Positions 22,540-33,944 of a DNA stretch of 64,000 nucleotides are shown here, piece by piece (position 1 is the stretch's first letter; each line of letters starts with the position of its first letter). The notes below the pieces were generated by a model. The model was not told the DNA's origin. It ran no database searches and saw nothing but the letters and a program-made list of their open reading frames with translations. Source of the DNA: Zingiber officinale (lineage: Eukaryota; Streptophyta; Magnoliopsida; Zingiberales; Zingiberaceae). The translations under genes and the position numbers were made by a program. The stretch spans positions 161,708,209-161,772,208 of the forward strand of contig NC_055988.1 in NCBI RefSeq assembly GCF_018446385.1, in the 5' to 3' direction.

Positions 22540-24624
22540 ATGGCTGGAACGATGAGCAGGCTACTCCTGTTCCTGCTCGCATCAGCTTTCGCCATGGCCG
22601 ATGACCCTTACCGCTACTTCACTTGGACCGTCACCTACGGCACCATTTATCCACTCGGCGTCCCCCAACAGGTCACTATGCACTTACACTACCACTGCTT
22701 GCTCGATCTTCTTGTCGTTGCTAAATTGGTAGTGGCTGGCAGGGCATCTTCGTCAACGGCCAGTTCCCTGGCCCCCGACTGGATTGCACCACCAATGACA
22801 ACATCATCATCAACGTCATCAACCAGATCGACGAGCCTCTGCTCTTGACATGGTACTAACTAATAGCTTCGGATTTGGACTTCAGTGGCGAGGGAAACTA
22901 AAGAATCGAGGACGGGTTGCAATGTGTGCAGGAATGGGATCAAGCAGAGGAAGAATTCATGGCAGGATGGTGTTTTGGGGACCAACTGCCCCATCCCTCC
23001 CAAGGGAAACTACACCTACAAGTTTCAGACCAAGGATCAAATTGGCACCTTCACCTACTTCCCCTCCACCGGAATGCACAGGGCCGCCGGCGGCTTCGGC
23101 GCCTTGAACGTCCATCAGCGGCCGCTCATCCCTGTCCCCTACGCCCCGCCTGCCGGCGACTTCAGCTTGCTCGTCGGCGACTGGTACAAATCAAGCCACA
23201 AGGTACGCAGAGCCTCGTTTGACTGTAAATATCAACAGGATAGGAGATTGATCAAGTCGAGTGTGCATTAGGCATTACGGAAGACTTTGGATTCTGGAAG
23301 CCCTCTTCCCTTCCCACACGGCCTCCTCATCAATGGAGTAGAAAAAGGAAGCACCTTTGCCGGAGATCAAGGTGCCGTAGTTAGTCTCCCCTGCTTTCAA
23401 ATTCCTCTGTTTTTGTACTGAACACTACTGCTTTCTTCAGGGAAGACCTACCTCTTTAGGATCTCCAACGTGGGGTTCGAGACGTCGATCAACTTCAGAA
23501 TCCAGAATCACAAACTGAAGCTCGTCCAGATCGAAGGATCTCACACGCTTCAGAATCTCTACGATTCGCTGGACATCCACGTCGGCCAATCCTTGTCTGT
23601 GTTGGTAACGCTTGATCAAACGCCCAGTGACTACTACATCGTCGCTTCCACGCGCTTCACGAGGAAGGTCCTCACCTCCTCCGGCGTCTTGCACTACAGC
23701 AACTCCAACTCCGGCCTCTCCGGTGCCATCCCCGCCGGCCCTGCTACCGGTGCGCATTGGTCTATGTTACAAGCAAGAACCTTCAGGTGAGCTGGAACTC
23801 GATCTCGGTGCGAAATTTGTCATGGTCTAATCCTTAATCGCTGTCGGTTAAAGATGGAACCTGACGGCGAACGCGGCGAGGCCAAATCCGCAGGGAACGT
23901 ACCACTACGGCAACATAACGAGATCAAAGTCCATCAGTGTGGCCAATTCAGCTCCGGTGATAAACGGCAAGATTCGGTACGCCGTGAATGGCGTATCCTT
24001 CGTGCTACCCGACACGCCTCTCAAGTTAGCAGACTACTTCAACATCAGCGGAGTCTTCACCTGGGACAACGTTACTACACCGATGGGCACGCCGGTGCTT
24101 CCCTTCAATCTGCACGACTTCATCGAAGTCGTCTTCCAGAATACCGAGAAGACGATCCAAACCTGGCATCTCGACGGCTACGACTTCTGGGTCGTAGGGT
24201 GAGTTCAGTATCGTGATTTCACTTGCATCGGCGGCGTTTTCTTCATTGAGTGTTTTGCAGATACGGGTCCGGTGAGTGGAGTGAAAATCTGAGGAGAAGA
24301 TACAACTTGGTGGATGCCGTCGCAAGGCACACCGTTCAAGTAAGGATGAGAAGAATGCACTACTGTGTGATACAGAAGCTCGGCAATGTGACAATTGTTG
24401 AATGTGTTTGCGATTTGCAGGTTTATCCGAATTCATGGTCGGCGATCTTGGCGTCCTTGGACAACGAAGGGATGTGGAATCTGCGATCTGCTATGTGGGC
24501 GAGGCAGTACCTGGGGCAGCAGCTGTACGTGAGAGTGTGGACGCCTGAGAAGAGCTATTTCAATGAATATGCCATCCCTCATAATGCTCTCTTGTGTGGG
24601 AAGGCGTCTGGTTTCCACGTGTAG
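22540..24624 (+). CDS. SKU5-similar (SKS) multicopper-oxidase-like protein, 8 exons, 528 aa
   Basis: Exons: 22540-22671, 22743-22852, 22932-23202, 23272-23371, 23441-23786, 23854-24198, 24261-24339 and 24421-24624. All seven introns are GT-AG and only 62-81 bases long, and the joined frame has no stop. Residues 1-20 are a signal peptide ending AMA before DDPYRYFTW. Three cupredoxin-like domains follow, with several N-glycosylation sequons. The copper-ligand positions of ascorbate oxidase are replaced: WNGIKQRKNSWQDG at about 81-94 and TWHLDGYDFWVVG at about 423-435. A catalytically silent apoplast or cell-wall protein is therefore likely. No C-terminal hydrophobic tail for a GPI anchor is seen (end KASGFHV). 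From memory it is nearest to the Arabidopsis SKS17/18 group. Relatives act in directional growth and pollen-tube or root walls; the role of this copy is unknown. The first ATG is used; a second Met at residue 5 is possible. Confidence 0.92.
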
Positions 24625-25256
24625 TTGATGACGAGTTACTGTCACGAAGGGGTGACTAAGTGGATCAATTTGGACTCTTTTCTTTTGCTTTACTGAGCAT
24701 GCATTATTGTTGTTTCTTTTAAGTGTTTTTTTTACAGGGATAAGAAATACTGTTTCGTGCTTTTTTAAGAAAATGGCAATTTGGAACTAATTATTAGGGC
24801 TTATATTCTTGATCAATTAATTGAACTCTGTCGTCACACTCCTTGATTTCTTCTCTTTTCAAGCTTTATTGTATTTTATCTTATGAAAAGCTTATAATGG
24901 GTTTCTCTCCCTTCAAAAAAAAGTTCCATAAGATGAAAAGCTAATAGAGCTTTTGGAAGTGATTTGGTTTTAATTAACATTATATTGCTCAGTTGTTAGC
25001 AAGTGCTAAAGTGTTAATCGTAGGAAAAATTTCTATTCTCCCCGTAGGTTTCTAGTCATTCATCACAATGAGGAGGCCTAAATTCTCAATGGATAGCAAT
25101 GAATGTTAGCAAAAGCAATACGGAGAAAATGCAGAGGAAGAGGAAGAGGAAGAGGAAAGTAATGTGCTTCAATTACTAATACTGACATAGTTTAAGGACT
25201 CCGGAGGAGTGAAGAGGAAAAGAAAGGGTATTTTTAGCAAATCACTGTTTAGGGTT
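24625..25256. other. Intergenic, 3' flank of the SKS gene
   Basis: This is AT-rich with no supported gene. It would include the 3' untranslated region of the SKS gene; no canonical AATAAA is obvious in the first 150 bases. Confidence 0.5.
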
Positions 25257-26626
25257 TTAAAAGAGGGGAGGAAGCACCGTGGAAAAGGGGGCTTCTTCGT
25301 GTCTTCTCCACCGCCTCACACAGCAAGGGTGTTTTTGGGGGTGACGGCCATCTCTTCCTGCTCCATGCCACCGTGACCCCGGACAGATGAGGCCGTCGTC
25401 GTCACTGCCTTCTCCCTCGTCACTAGCGAGCCACCACTCCCCTGCTTTGCTTTCCCTCTCCTCTCGCTGGCAAAGGCCTCTAGCCGCCACCTCCTCTCTT
25501 CTCCATGCCACTGCGACCAAGGAGACGGCCGCCTCCGAGCCACCTTCTTCCTCCCCATGCCAATGACGCCAGATTCGCACCTCCACCGCCGCCAAGCACG
25601 CATGGTCGTCTCCCCTCCCCGTGCCGACGACATCGACGTTGCTCCTCTCCACTCCCTCTCTCCTCTTAGCCCTAGCTGTCGAACCCGCCGCCAATGTTAT
25701 AGCTTGCTGCCACGCCCCTTTCTCCCTCGCAGCCCTAGCCACTGGATCAGTTGTCATCGCCATAGCTGCTTCCAACGATCGTTGTCGCCCTTCAGGCCAC
25801 CGATAGCCAAGCTCCGCCTCCGTCTCGCTCTTTTCCAACATCCACAGTCGCCTACCAGCGGTTTCCTCTAGGATGCCATAGCATCGCCTCTCTTACTGCC
25901 ATATAGTAGGCAACGTCCAGCCAGCCGCACTGTCATACGCTTCCGAGCCTCCGAGGCCACTGCTTCCATCATGCTCCAATCTGACCTATCTCCGGCCTTC
26001 GAGCCATCATTGTATTCTAGCCTTCGAGCTGCCGTCGTGTTCCGACCTTTGTGTCATTATTATATATCGACCTACGTGCCAATGTCATATCCCGGCCTGC
26101 GTATTGATGTCATATCCTGGTTTGTGTGTCGCTATCACATCCCAGCTTACGTGCCGATATCATATCCCGACCTGCGTGTCACTATTAGGTCCTAACCTGC
26201 ATGCCATTTTCCGAGTCTAGGTCGCATTCGGCTCCGTGCCGTCAGATCCAACTCCTCATCCAACTCGCATTCGTTTACTCTTCCGGGTCACAACAACTCG
26301 ATTAACGCCACAATCAACTCACCGATCCGCTAGAGGATGTCCCAGGGCCAGGGTACGTTCTTCATTCTTATTCTATATATATTGCATTGCTCTATTATTT
26401 GTTTTGTTCCTTATATATTCGTTGTATTTGCCTTGAGCATCGGGGTACCAAGGATCGGGACGACCCGGTTGCTGGCTGTAGGTAGCGCTGACCAGAGGAC
26501 TTCTGACGACTTACTTAACATAGAAGCCATCTCAGCATACCCCTCCCTCCAGGACATAGTGGTTTGGTCAACATTCCAGCCACATCACCCCGGTAGTCCC
26601 TCTGACTCAGCTTCAGGACATGATCA
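25257..26626 (+). repeat. GC-rich Ty3-type LTR-like region
   Basis: The right end reads CAGGACATGATCA and is followed at once by a Ty3-type primer-binding site, so an LTR on the + strand ends here. About 26030-26200 has a degenerate 24-30-bp repeat with ATATCCCGGCCTGCGTG. The left boundary is not clear; 25257-25890 is GC-rich and open in several frames but shows no domain. Confidence 0.5.
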
Positions 26627-26629
26627 ATT

Positions 26630-26647
26630 TGGTGTCGTCTGTGGGAA
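26630..26647 (+). other. Ty3-type primer-binding site, decayed
   Basis: TGGTGTCGTCTGTGGGAA differs by one base over this length from TGGCGCCGTCTGTGGGAAC, the site found in the Tat element of this window at 38812-38830. It stands four bases from the LTR end. Confidence 0.6.
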
Positions 26648-26749
26648 TCTCCTCCACCTGTTCTAGTGTTGAAACTAATAGATGAAGAAAGGAAAAAAAA
26701 TAGAGAATAATTTTTTGATTGATGTTTACTAAAAGTAATAGGTTTATTT

Positions 26750-26975
26750 TGTCAGTACCCCAGGGTTGTTTTGATGTGATCAAATAAGTTATGTTATGTC
26801 TTATTGTATTTAATCGTGTGTCTAAGTGTGCAGGAACTTAGGAGTATAGGATATCGAACAAAAGACGCAGCTAGCGAAAAGGACGACATGGGAGAGAGCC
26901 AATGGGCTCGGTATGTCTGAGGGACGAGATGCTGCGGAAGAGTACACGGGTGAACGAGAAGGAGGTACGCGACAT
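26750..26975 (+). mobile_element. Fragment of a Copia-type LTR (first 220 bp)
   Basis: From TGTCAGTACCCC on, the sequence matches the LTR starts of elements 1, D and E (TTTTGATGTGATCAA, GTGTGCAGGAACTTAGGAG, GACGCAGCTAGCGA). It stops after GAGAAGGAGGTACGCGAC. A second copy of the Ty3 LTR end (26980-27030, compare 26582-26632) follows it. Confidence 0.7.
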
Positions 26976-27029
26976 TTTTAACCATCACCCTGGTAGTTCC
27001 TCCGAGTTAGCTTCTGGATAGGATCAATT

Positions 27030-27560
27030 ACCAAAGAGGAAGGACACAATAGTGATCAATGTCCAAATTTGAAGAAAGTTGAGGGGGAAAAACATAGAGA
27101 GAAACAACTCGATGGCTACTTGGGATGATACATCCTCATTATAGGAAAGACAAGATTCCTTATCTTCATGGTCAAGGAGGATAATGTAATATCGACATCT
27201 GAGCCAGAAGGAGAAGAAAGCTCAATCATATGACTTCAATGACATTGTGCGGTTAAATTAAATATCTACCGCTTGATGATTTATTAGATGAAGTTTCTAG
27301 ACGAACTAGATCTTTATGTAAAGAAAAATGGAAGAATGTGTATCTTAAGAAGTTAGTAGTTATTTGAAAAAAAAAAATTATAAAATGTTAATGTAGTTGT
27401 AAATTGCATGATTTAGAGGTGGAAAACAAGAGGCTAAAGGAACAAGTAGACACCTTAAAGATAGCCCTAGAAAAATTTAAATCTGGCTCTCAATCCTTGA
27501 ACATTATCATAGGGAGTTAAAGGGTAAATTTTAATAAAAATGGATTGGGATATAAGAAAT
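27030..27560 (+). pseudogene. Copia-type gag relic with half a zinc knuckle
   Basis: An EEGHNSDQCPNLKK segment near 27040-27080 is the right half of a CCHC knuckle. Acidic residues and a coiled-coil-like segment (VENKRLKEQVDTLK near 27420) follow in shifting frames. The order is that of the gag of element D. It is heavily broken. Confidence 0.55.
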
Positions 27561-27627
27561 CCAAAAAATAAGAAAGCATATCATTGTCTAATTATTGGAT
27601 GGTTTTCGAATGATTTTTCAAGTTATT

Positions 27628-29446
27628 TGATTCTGTCTGGAAGCTGAGTCGGATAGAGGCGGACTTTGATGGACTGGAAGTTGACGGAAAGTCATCGAAG
27701 CGTCGGATCTACCTGGCACCCCCCCTGAAAGGTTCGCACGGGCGACTGACGAAGGAAGATGACCAGGACGATGACACTGCGGCCCTGCGCACACTCAGAC
27801 GAGCCCACGAGTCGTTAGAGACCAGAAACCAGGGAAAAAGTCCCCGGGTCAGGTCCTCCGACGCTCAAGTCAGGTACTTTTTCCCCAAAAAACACAGAGA
27901 AAGGACAAAAAGTAAAGACTGGTGAGAAATGATGAGTGAGCGTACCTGTATAAGGGACAAAACATCCCTTTTTATACTGCAATGGATGTCTCTGGTACCT
28001 GGCGAATGTCAGGGAATGCCGGCTGTCAGGCTTTGTCTGGCGGTGATTGACATGTGGCTCTTCCTAATAGGCCGGTGGTAAAACCAAAGGCGTAGAGAGC
28101 CCCAATTGTTAGCATATTTCCTGACACATTGATTATTCTCTGACAAGCGGTTACGATTCTTTGGCTTGTTTGTCCTGTAGCGCCTGGACGCTGGGTCTGT
28201 ATCCCGAGGTCTGTACCCCGACTTCTGTATGCTGTTATCTATGATTCGTATGTCCTGATCTGTGCGTTAGGCTTGTATCCCGACCTGCCTTTGTCAGCTG
28301 TTTTCCATGGCTTGTACGTCCCGACCTGCACACTAGATCTATGTCCCGACCTGCTTCTGTCTACTATTATCCATGGCTTGCACGTCCCGACCTGTACGCT
28401 ATAGCTATGTCACGACCTGTACGCTAGAGCTGTGTCCAGACCTGTTTCTGTTTACTGTTATCCATGGCTTGTACATCCCGACCTGTACGCTAGAGCTGTG
28501 TCCTGCTTCTGTTTATTGTTATCCATGGCTTGCACATCCCCGACCTGTACGCTAGAGTTGTGTCCAGACCTGCTTCTGTCTACTATTATCCATGGCTTGT
28601 ACGTCCCGACCTGTACGCTAGAGCTGTGTCTAGACCTAATTTTGTTTACTGTTATCCATGGTTTGTACATCTCGACATGGACGCTGGAGCTATGTCCAGA
28701 CCTGCTTCTCCTACTATTATCCATGGCTTGTACGTCCCGACCTGTACGTCAGGTCTGTTTCCCGACCTGCTTCTGTTTACTGTTATCCATGGCCTGTACA
28801 TCCCGACCTGTACGCTAGAGCTGTGTCCAGACCTGCTTCTCCTACTGTTATCCATGGCTTGTACATCCCGACCTGTACGCCAAGTCTGTTTCCCGACCTA
28901 CTTCTGTTTACTGTTATCCATGGTATGTACATCCCGACTTGTACGCCAGGTCTGTTTCCCGACCCGCGCTCACCTATTGTTATCCATGGCTTGTACGTTC
29001 CGACCTGTACGCCAGGTCTGTTTATTCTACGCCCAGGGCCTTCTTTCCTTTACCTTTACTTGGCTTGTGGGCTCAGTCCTCAACTGTACCTGGCCCGTGG
29101 GCCCTGTCCTTGACCGCTATCAGGGCTAGCCCTTGTCCGACTTATACTCTCATCCTTTGACCGCCCCATAAGCTGAGACTTGGACCCTGGCCGTGTAAGC
29201 TTGACTTCTAACCAGCCACGGAGGCTGGACTTCTGACATCTACGTAAACCTGACTTCTGACCATCCATGGAGGTTAGCCTTCTGACCTCCATGTAAGCCT
29301 GACTTCTGACCTCCACGTAAGCTTGACTTCTGACCTCCACGTAAGCCTGACTTCTGACCAGCCATGGAGACTTGACTTCTGACCATCCTATGGTCTTGAC
29401 TCCTAACCACATCATCTTACTGACCCCACGAGCATGCATCATATCA
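27628..29446 (-). repeat. Left LTR (biological 3' LTR) of the Tat element
   Basis: It starts TGATTCTGTCTGG and ends CATGCATCATATCA on the + strand. It contains a tandem array of about 66-bp units (28300-29030), each with TTATCCATGGCTTGTACGT and CCCGACCTGTACGC. A second array of a TGACTTCTGACC unit lies at about 29200-29400. Compared with the right LTR it keeps an extra part of roughly 170 bp near 29020-29160. Confidence 0.88.
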
Positions 29447-29717
29447 CAAGCCTTTCCCTCAAGTCTAGTCGAAGGAGGCTCTAGTCCGACTGACTAGACC
29501 CATGTCCTTGAGTTACCTGACCTGGCTCTCGCGTTCTCCGCTGACCTGTCATCCATCTGTATTCTACAAAGTTTCCTCCGTCCTGGGAGACGAACAGGCT
29601 CCTTCTATGCGTATGCTGACTCCTCAACTTCCGAGCATACTCCTTTTCCATGAATGTCTCACGGTTCTCCAAGCAACAACTCAAATTCCGAGGAAATCCC
29701 TTCACCTTCTCCTTCCT

Positions 29718-29726
29718 TATAAAAGG
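29718..29726 (+). promoter_or_regulatory. TATA box for the antisense ORF
   Basis: TATAAAAGG stands on the + strand about 55 bp before the ATG of the ORF that runs against the Tat element. Spacing and sequence fit a plant core promoter; activity is not shown. Confidence 0.55.
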
Positions 29727-29780
29727 TCCGAGCATCTAATGCATCCAGCTATCCTCTTGCTAATATAGTATCTTGTCTTC

Positions 29781-30260
29781 ATGGAACCTACGACAAAACC
29801 TAGCGAGCTTGCTTCTTTACTTCGGCAAACTTCCCATCTGCTGGAGTTATCGGCTCAGAAAGAGGAAGCCTCGCTTCAGTAAATTGCCGCTCTGACGGAG
29901 TTACTGGCTCAAAAAGAATAAATCCTGCTGGAGATGACTGCGAGCAGAGATCTTCAAACGTCCCTTACTCATGACATGGAAAGCCTCTGGCTGGCCGCCA
30001 AATCCAGAACCCGAGTCGAAATCACCCTCAAGCTTAAAGCGCAATCGGACTTCCAGAGCCAGGTGCACTATATTATTTATCTGAAGATGAAGCATGAGGA
30101 TGAGGTAACTCTTCTGAGAGAGGAAAGACAGATCAAAGATGAGACTATTGGGCAACTGATACGCGCCATCGATCTTATTAAAAAAGATTTAACCAAAGCC
30201 CAAGCTCATCTGGCTAGAAAGGATCAAGCCTCTGACTCTGTTAGCCATGTAAACCCTTAA
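29781..30260 (+). pseudogene. Antisense coiled-coil ORF of the Tat element, two stops
   Basis: The frame starts MEPTTKPSELASLL and runs about 158 residues to SVSHVNP, in antisense to gag-pol and between the tandem arrays and the 3' LTR. It is rich in Leu, Glu, Lys and Gln with heptad-like spacing (LLAQKE, LLREERQIKDETIGQL), so a coiled coil is likely. Two in-frame TAA codons (29880-29882 and 29919-29921) break the first third; the rest is open. Extra antisense ORFs at this place are known from Tat-lineage elements. No enzymatic domain is seen and the role is unknown. Confidence 0.65.
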
Positions 30261-30620
30261 AAAATATACCTCTAATTTAACGGATAAAACCTGTTTTCTG
30301 CGTTCCACTCATGGTGTAGCCCCACACCCTAGTGCTCGGGTATCGTTATGTTTTTATATAGAACACCTGCGTTTCTCTAATATTTCTAAAAAATAGCAAA
30401 ACTAATGAAGATAATTTGCTTACCCCATTTTCCCCTAACCTCATAACATATGAGCCTTTGGTCGAAGCGCATGAGACGCTCGAGAGAATGTGCCTGCAAA
30501 ATTTCACATTTGGCAAGAACCCTTGAAACACGACTTACTAACCAGTCTGGCATGATAACTTGGCTTGCTGTATTTTGCGCCGACGAATATAAGGGGTACC
30601 GACCAAGAAAATCATTGCAC
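30261..30620. other. Spacer between antisense ORF and 73-bp array
   Basis: No gene or repeat is recognised here; it is internal 3' DNA of the Tat element. Confidence 0.5.
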
Positions 30621-30624
30621 TGAC

Positions 30625-31367
30625 CGAGAAGGTCGTTGGGCGTGAGAGCATGCTCACTTATAACTCGCCTTGGGCGAGAGTCTGGGACAGCCGACCGGGA
30701 AGGTCGTTGGGCGTGAGAGCCTTGCTCACTTATAACTCGCACTAGGGCAAGACTCTGGGACAACCAACCGGGAAGGTCGTTGGGCGTGAGAGCCTTGCTC
30801 ACTTATAACTCGTACTGGGGCGAGAGTCTGGGACAGTCAACCGGGAAGGTCGTTGGGCGTGAGAGCCTTGCTCACTTATAACTCGCACTGGGGCGAGAGT
30901 CTGGGGCAGCCGACCGGGAAGGTCGTTGGGCGTGAGAGTCTTGCTCACTTATAACTCGCACTGGGGCAAGACTCTGGAATAACCAACCGGGAAGGTCGTT
31001 GGGCGTGAGAGTCTTGCTCACTTATAACTCGCACTGGGACAAGAGTCTGGGACAGTCGACCGGGAAGGTCGTTGGGCCTGAGAGCCTTGCTCACTTATAA
31101 CTCGCACTGGGGCGAGAGTCTGAGGCAGCCGACCGGGAAGGTCGTTGGGCGTGAGAGCCTTGCTCACTTATAACTCGCACTGGGGTGAGAGTCTGGGACA
31201 GCCGACCGGGAAGGTCGTTGGGCGTGAGAGTCTTGCTCACTTATAACTCGCACTGGGGCGAGAGTCTGGGACAGCCGACCAGGAAGGTCGTTGGGCGTGA
31301 GAGTCTTGCTCACTTATAACTCGCACTGGGACGAGAGTCTAGGACAGCTGACCGGGAAGGTCGTTGG
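30625..31367. repeat. 73-bp tandem array, left part (about 10 copies)
   Basis: Head-to-tail units of 73 bp with GCGTGAGAGCCTTGCTCACT and a GACCGGGAAGGTCGTTGG join. GTGAG...CTCAC in each unit is a small inverted repeat. Element C has inserted into a GTTGG of one unit, and the array resumes at 34998. Confidence 0.9.
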
Positions 31368-32386
31368 TGTAGGACCGTTGGGCCAGCTGGAAGGGGGTTG
31401 TTGGATATCCTGCAAAATCAAAACAAACAACCCTTCCTCAAATTCTTTAAGTTAACACTTGCATAAAAATATAAAAGAAATAAAACATAAAGGAAGAGGC
31501 ACGAGTGTTTACTTGGTTACAACCGATGTGGTTGTTAATCCAAGGAAGATAAAGCCCAATATCAATCTCCTTCAGGCGGAGAAGCCTCTTACAACGTTGA
31601 CGCGCAGAAACAGAAGCTTAACTACAACTCTAAAGCACACAAGCGTTGGAATTACAAGTAATGAGTTCGTTAAAAAGCTTCTGGACCAAGGCTATATTCA
31701 TAGTCCTGGTCGGGGCGTCCCGAAGGGGTTCCGAGCGCCCTTGGGGGGATAAAACTTTATCCCCAACGTTCAGATCGCGTTTGACATGATCTGGTTAACT
31801 ATCCTGGTCCGGGCGCCCGGAGCCATTCCGGGCGCCCCGGGCTGCTCCGGGCGCCCCGGAGCCCAAAGTCAACATATGTTGACTTTTCGTCCGGGACCTC
31901 TTCTCTGGTTCAGTCCCGCCTTGGTCCGGTTCTTCTCCTCCGGATCCGCTCGCTTGGGTGATCTCTGCCATTCGGAAAAGAGCTCACCCGAACTCAACTT
32001 CCGGTCTTCTCGAGCAGCCTTCCGCTCCGGCTTCTCGTCCCTCGGAATCGCTGCGTGTTTCCTTCTCGTTCACCAGCGTACTCATCCGCAGTCTTCATCC
32101 CTCGGTCACACCCCGTGCCGACCTTCTCGCTAGCTATGTCTCTTGCTCCTCGAGCAATCTTCCGCTTCGGCTTTCGTGCCTCGGAACCACCGCACGCTTC
32201 CTTCTCACCCACCTGGGCACTCTTCCGCAGCACCTCGGACGCACCGCGTGCTGTCCTTCTCGCTAGCTGCGTTTCCGCTCGAGTACCTGTGCTCCTAAGC
32301 TCCTGCACACTTAGACACAAGGTTAAAACAACACAGGACCTAATTTAACTTGTTGATCACACCAAAACAACCTTGGGGTTCCAACA
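31368..32386 (-). repeat. Left LTR (biological 3' LTR) of element C
   Basis: It starts TGTAGGACCG and ends GGGGTTCCAACA on +. A GC-rich stretch of GGGCGCCC(C)GG palindromes (about 31705-31862) lies upstream, on the minus strand, of a decayed TATA box near 31693. The outer part is shared with other Copia LTRs here (CTCGCTAGCTGCGT, CTGCACACTTAGACACA). Confidence 0.88.
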
Positions 32387-32387
32387 A

Positions 32388-32400
32388 TCTCCCCATTTTT
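32388..32400 (-). other. Polypurine tract of element C
   Basis: The minus strand reads AAAAATGGGGAGA, next to the LTR start TGTTGGAACCCC. Confidence 0.72.
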
Positions 32401-32851
32401 TATATGATCAACCCAAGTTAAGCTAGGGACAAAAATAGATATAAAAATTAAACATTTTAATATTGCAATCACGTTCAACAAGATAGAAAAAAAAATTAAA
32501 TTCCAATTTTTCAATTTCTACCTCCCCCTAGACTTATACTTTTTCTTCTCCCCCCTTTGATCACATAAAAAATTGGGGTTGCAAGAAAAATCTAAAGGTT
32601 GACACTTAGAAACTTATAAAAATCTATCTCAATGATTTTCAGAAAAAATATTTCCAAGTAAAGGAAAAATTTCTAAGTCAAAAATAACTTGTGAAAAAAT
32701 TTCTTAGTTTTCGCTATCAAGAAAAAAAAAAATCTTCCTGAGCCCAAAACTTTATGCAAGAAAAACTTTAAGACAATTGATAACATTAAAAAAAAGTTTC
32801 TATGCATTTATTTATTTTATTCTAATGCTTTTATCAGAAAATTTTAAATTT

Positions 32852-33870
32852 TCATTTTAATTTATTATAATTTCTTAACTTTGAAGCAAGAACATTGGAA
32901 CATGTAAAAATTTGTATAAATTGTAACATGTCATTTTCTATTGTATTTTGAATTCCTAATTTGCAAAGACATTTTGATAGTATAAATTCTAATTTAATAG
33001 AATTTTTTGACAATATAATTTGTAAAAATTCTTTCGGCAATGTCTTTACTTTGCAAAATTCTTTCAGAAGAATATTTTGTAATTCGCAGAAGTATTTTGT
33101 CATAAATTTTAATTTGCAAAAATCTGTCGACAAAATATTTTGTAATTCACAAAAGTCTTTCGGCAAAATTTCTAACTTGCAAAATTCTTTTATCAAAATA
33201 TTTTGTAATTTGTAAGAATCTTTCAAGATAATTGGTAAACTGAAACACTCTTTCGATAATTTAATTTTTAAATCACAAAAATCTTCAGGCAACTTTTCTA
33301 TTGAATTATTCGACAATTCAATTTTTAAGTCACAATAATCTCCAGGCAACTTTTCTATTGAATTAACCAGTTGTTCTGAGGGTAGAGGTCATACCTTACT
33401 TACCTCATCGGTCGTTGGTTCTCCCCCTGTTGAATTACTTTCTTCTGAAGACTCTTCCCCTTTTCTCGATGCTCATCTCAGTTGAGCTTTCTTCATCTTT
33501 AGGTGGGTCTTCTGTTATGATTGCTATTTCGGCAATTTCTTTAGTCTCGGATTTGGCTTCTTTTGATTCTTCATGAATCTCCAAGAACTTTTCCCAAAGT
33601 TCTTTTGCGCTTTTGTACTCGCCAACTCTATTGAGATCTTCATTTGGTATTACGGTTAGAATGTGAAATTTAGCTGCCCGACTGTTTGCCATTGACTCGT
33701 CACGTTGCTTCTTGTTCCAGAGGCGTAGATCGAGTTCTTCTCCATTCGTTGTCTTTGGTGCTTCATAGCCAAATTTTAATATTAAAGAAATACCAAAATC
33801 AGAATTAAGATAAACCTCCATTTTTTGTTTCCAAACGGCAAACTCCCCCTCGAATGCTGGTGGTTAGTTG
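32852..33870 (-). pseudogene. Copia-type gag of element C, short and knuckle-less
   Basis: A UBN2-like part (33821 down to about 33560; KFGYEAPKTTNGEEL, YKSAKELWEKFLEIHEE) is followed by an acidic tail. After a frame change comes a region (33349 down to 32852) built of repeats such as LPKDFCELQNILS and EFCKLK, each about 22 residues, likely a coiled coil. There is no CCHC knuckle. The order matches the gag of element E, which also lacks the knuckle. Stops separate the parts. Confidence 0.75.
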
Positions 33871-33930
33871 CTAGCTCTGGCCATTGTTTTGTTCCTTCAG
33901 ACGGTGGTTAGTCCTTCTTGAAGCGTCTCA

Positions 33931-33942
33931 GCTCTGATACCA
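33931..33942 (-). other. Primer-binding site of element C
   Basis: TGGTATCAGAGC on the minus strand, two bases from the right LTR. Confidence 0.88.
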
Positions 33943-33944
33943 CT

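Noticed and set aside
22426-22848. 140-residue frame starting upstream of the SKS start codon
   Set aside because: It reads through intron 1 of the SKS gene in part and starts within the promoter region. The spliced model gives a complete family protein.
25257-25841. 194-residue open frame on the minus strand
   Set aside because: Biased composition in a GC-rich repeat region, no domain, several overlapping frames of similar length, and LTR-like surroundings.
28373-29129. Open frames of 60-199 residues with repeated short words (also 39428-40448)
   Set aside because: They run through the 66-bp array and TGACTTCTGACC array of the Tat LTRs and shift frame with each unit change; not genes.
31459-31752. 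97- and 175-residue frames in the LTRs of element C (31459-31752 and 34037-34564)
   Set aside because: They lie wholly in the two LTR copies, in antisense to the element, and have no recognisable domain.
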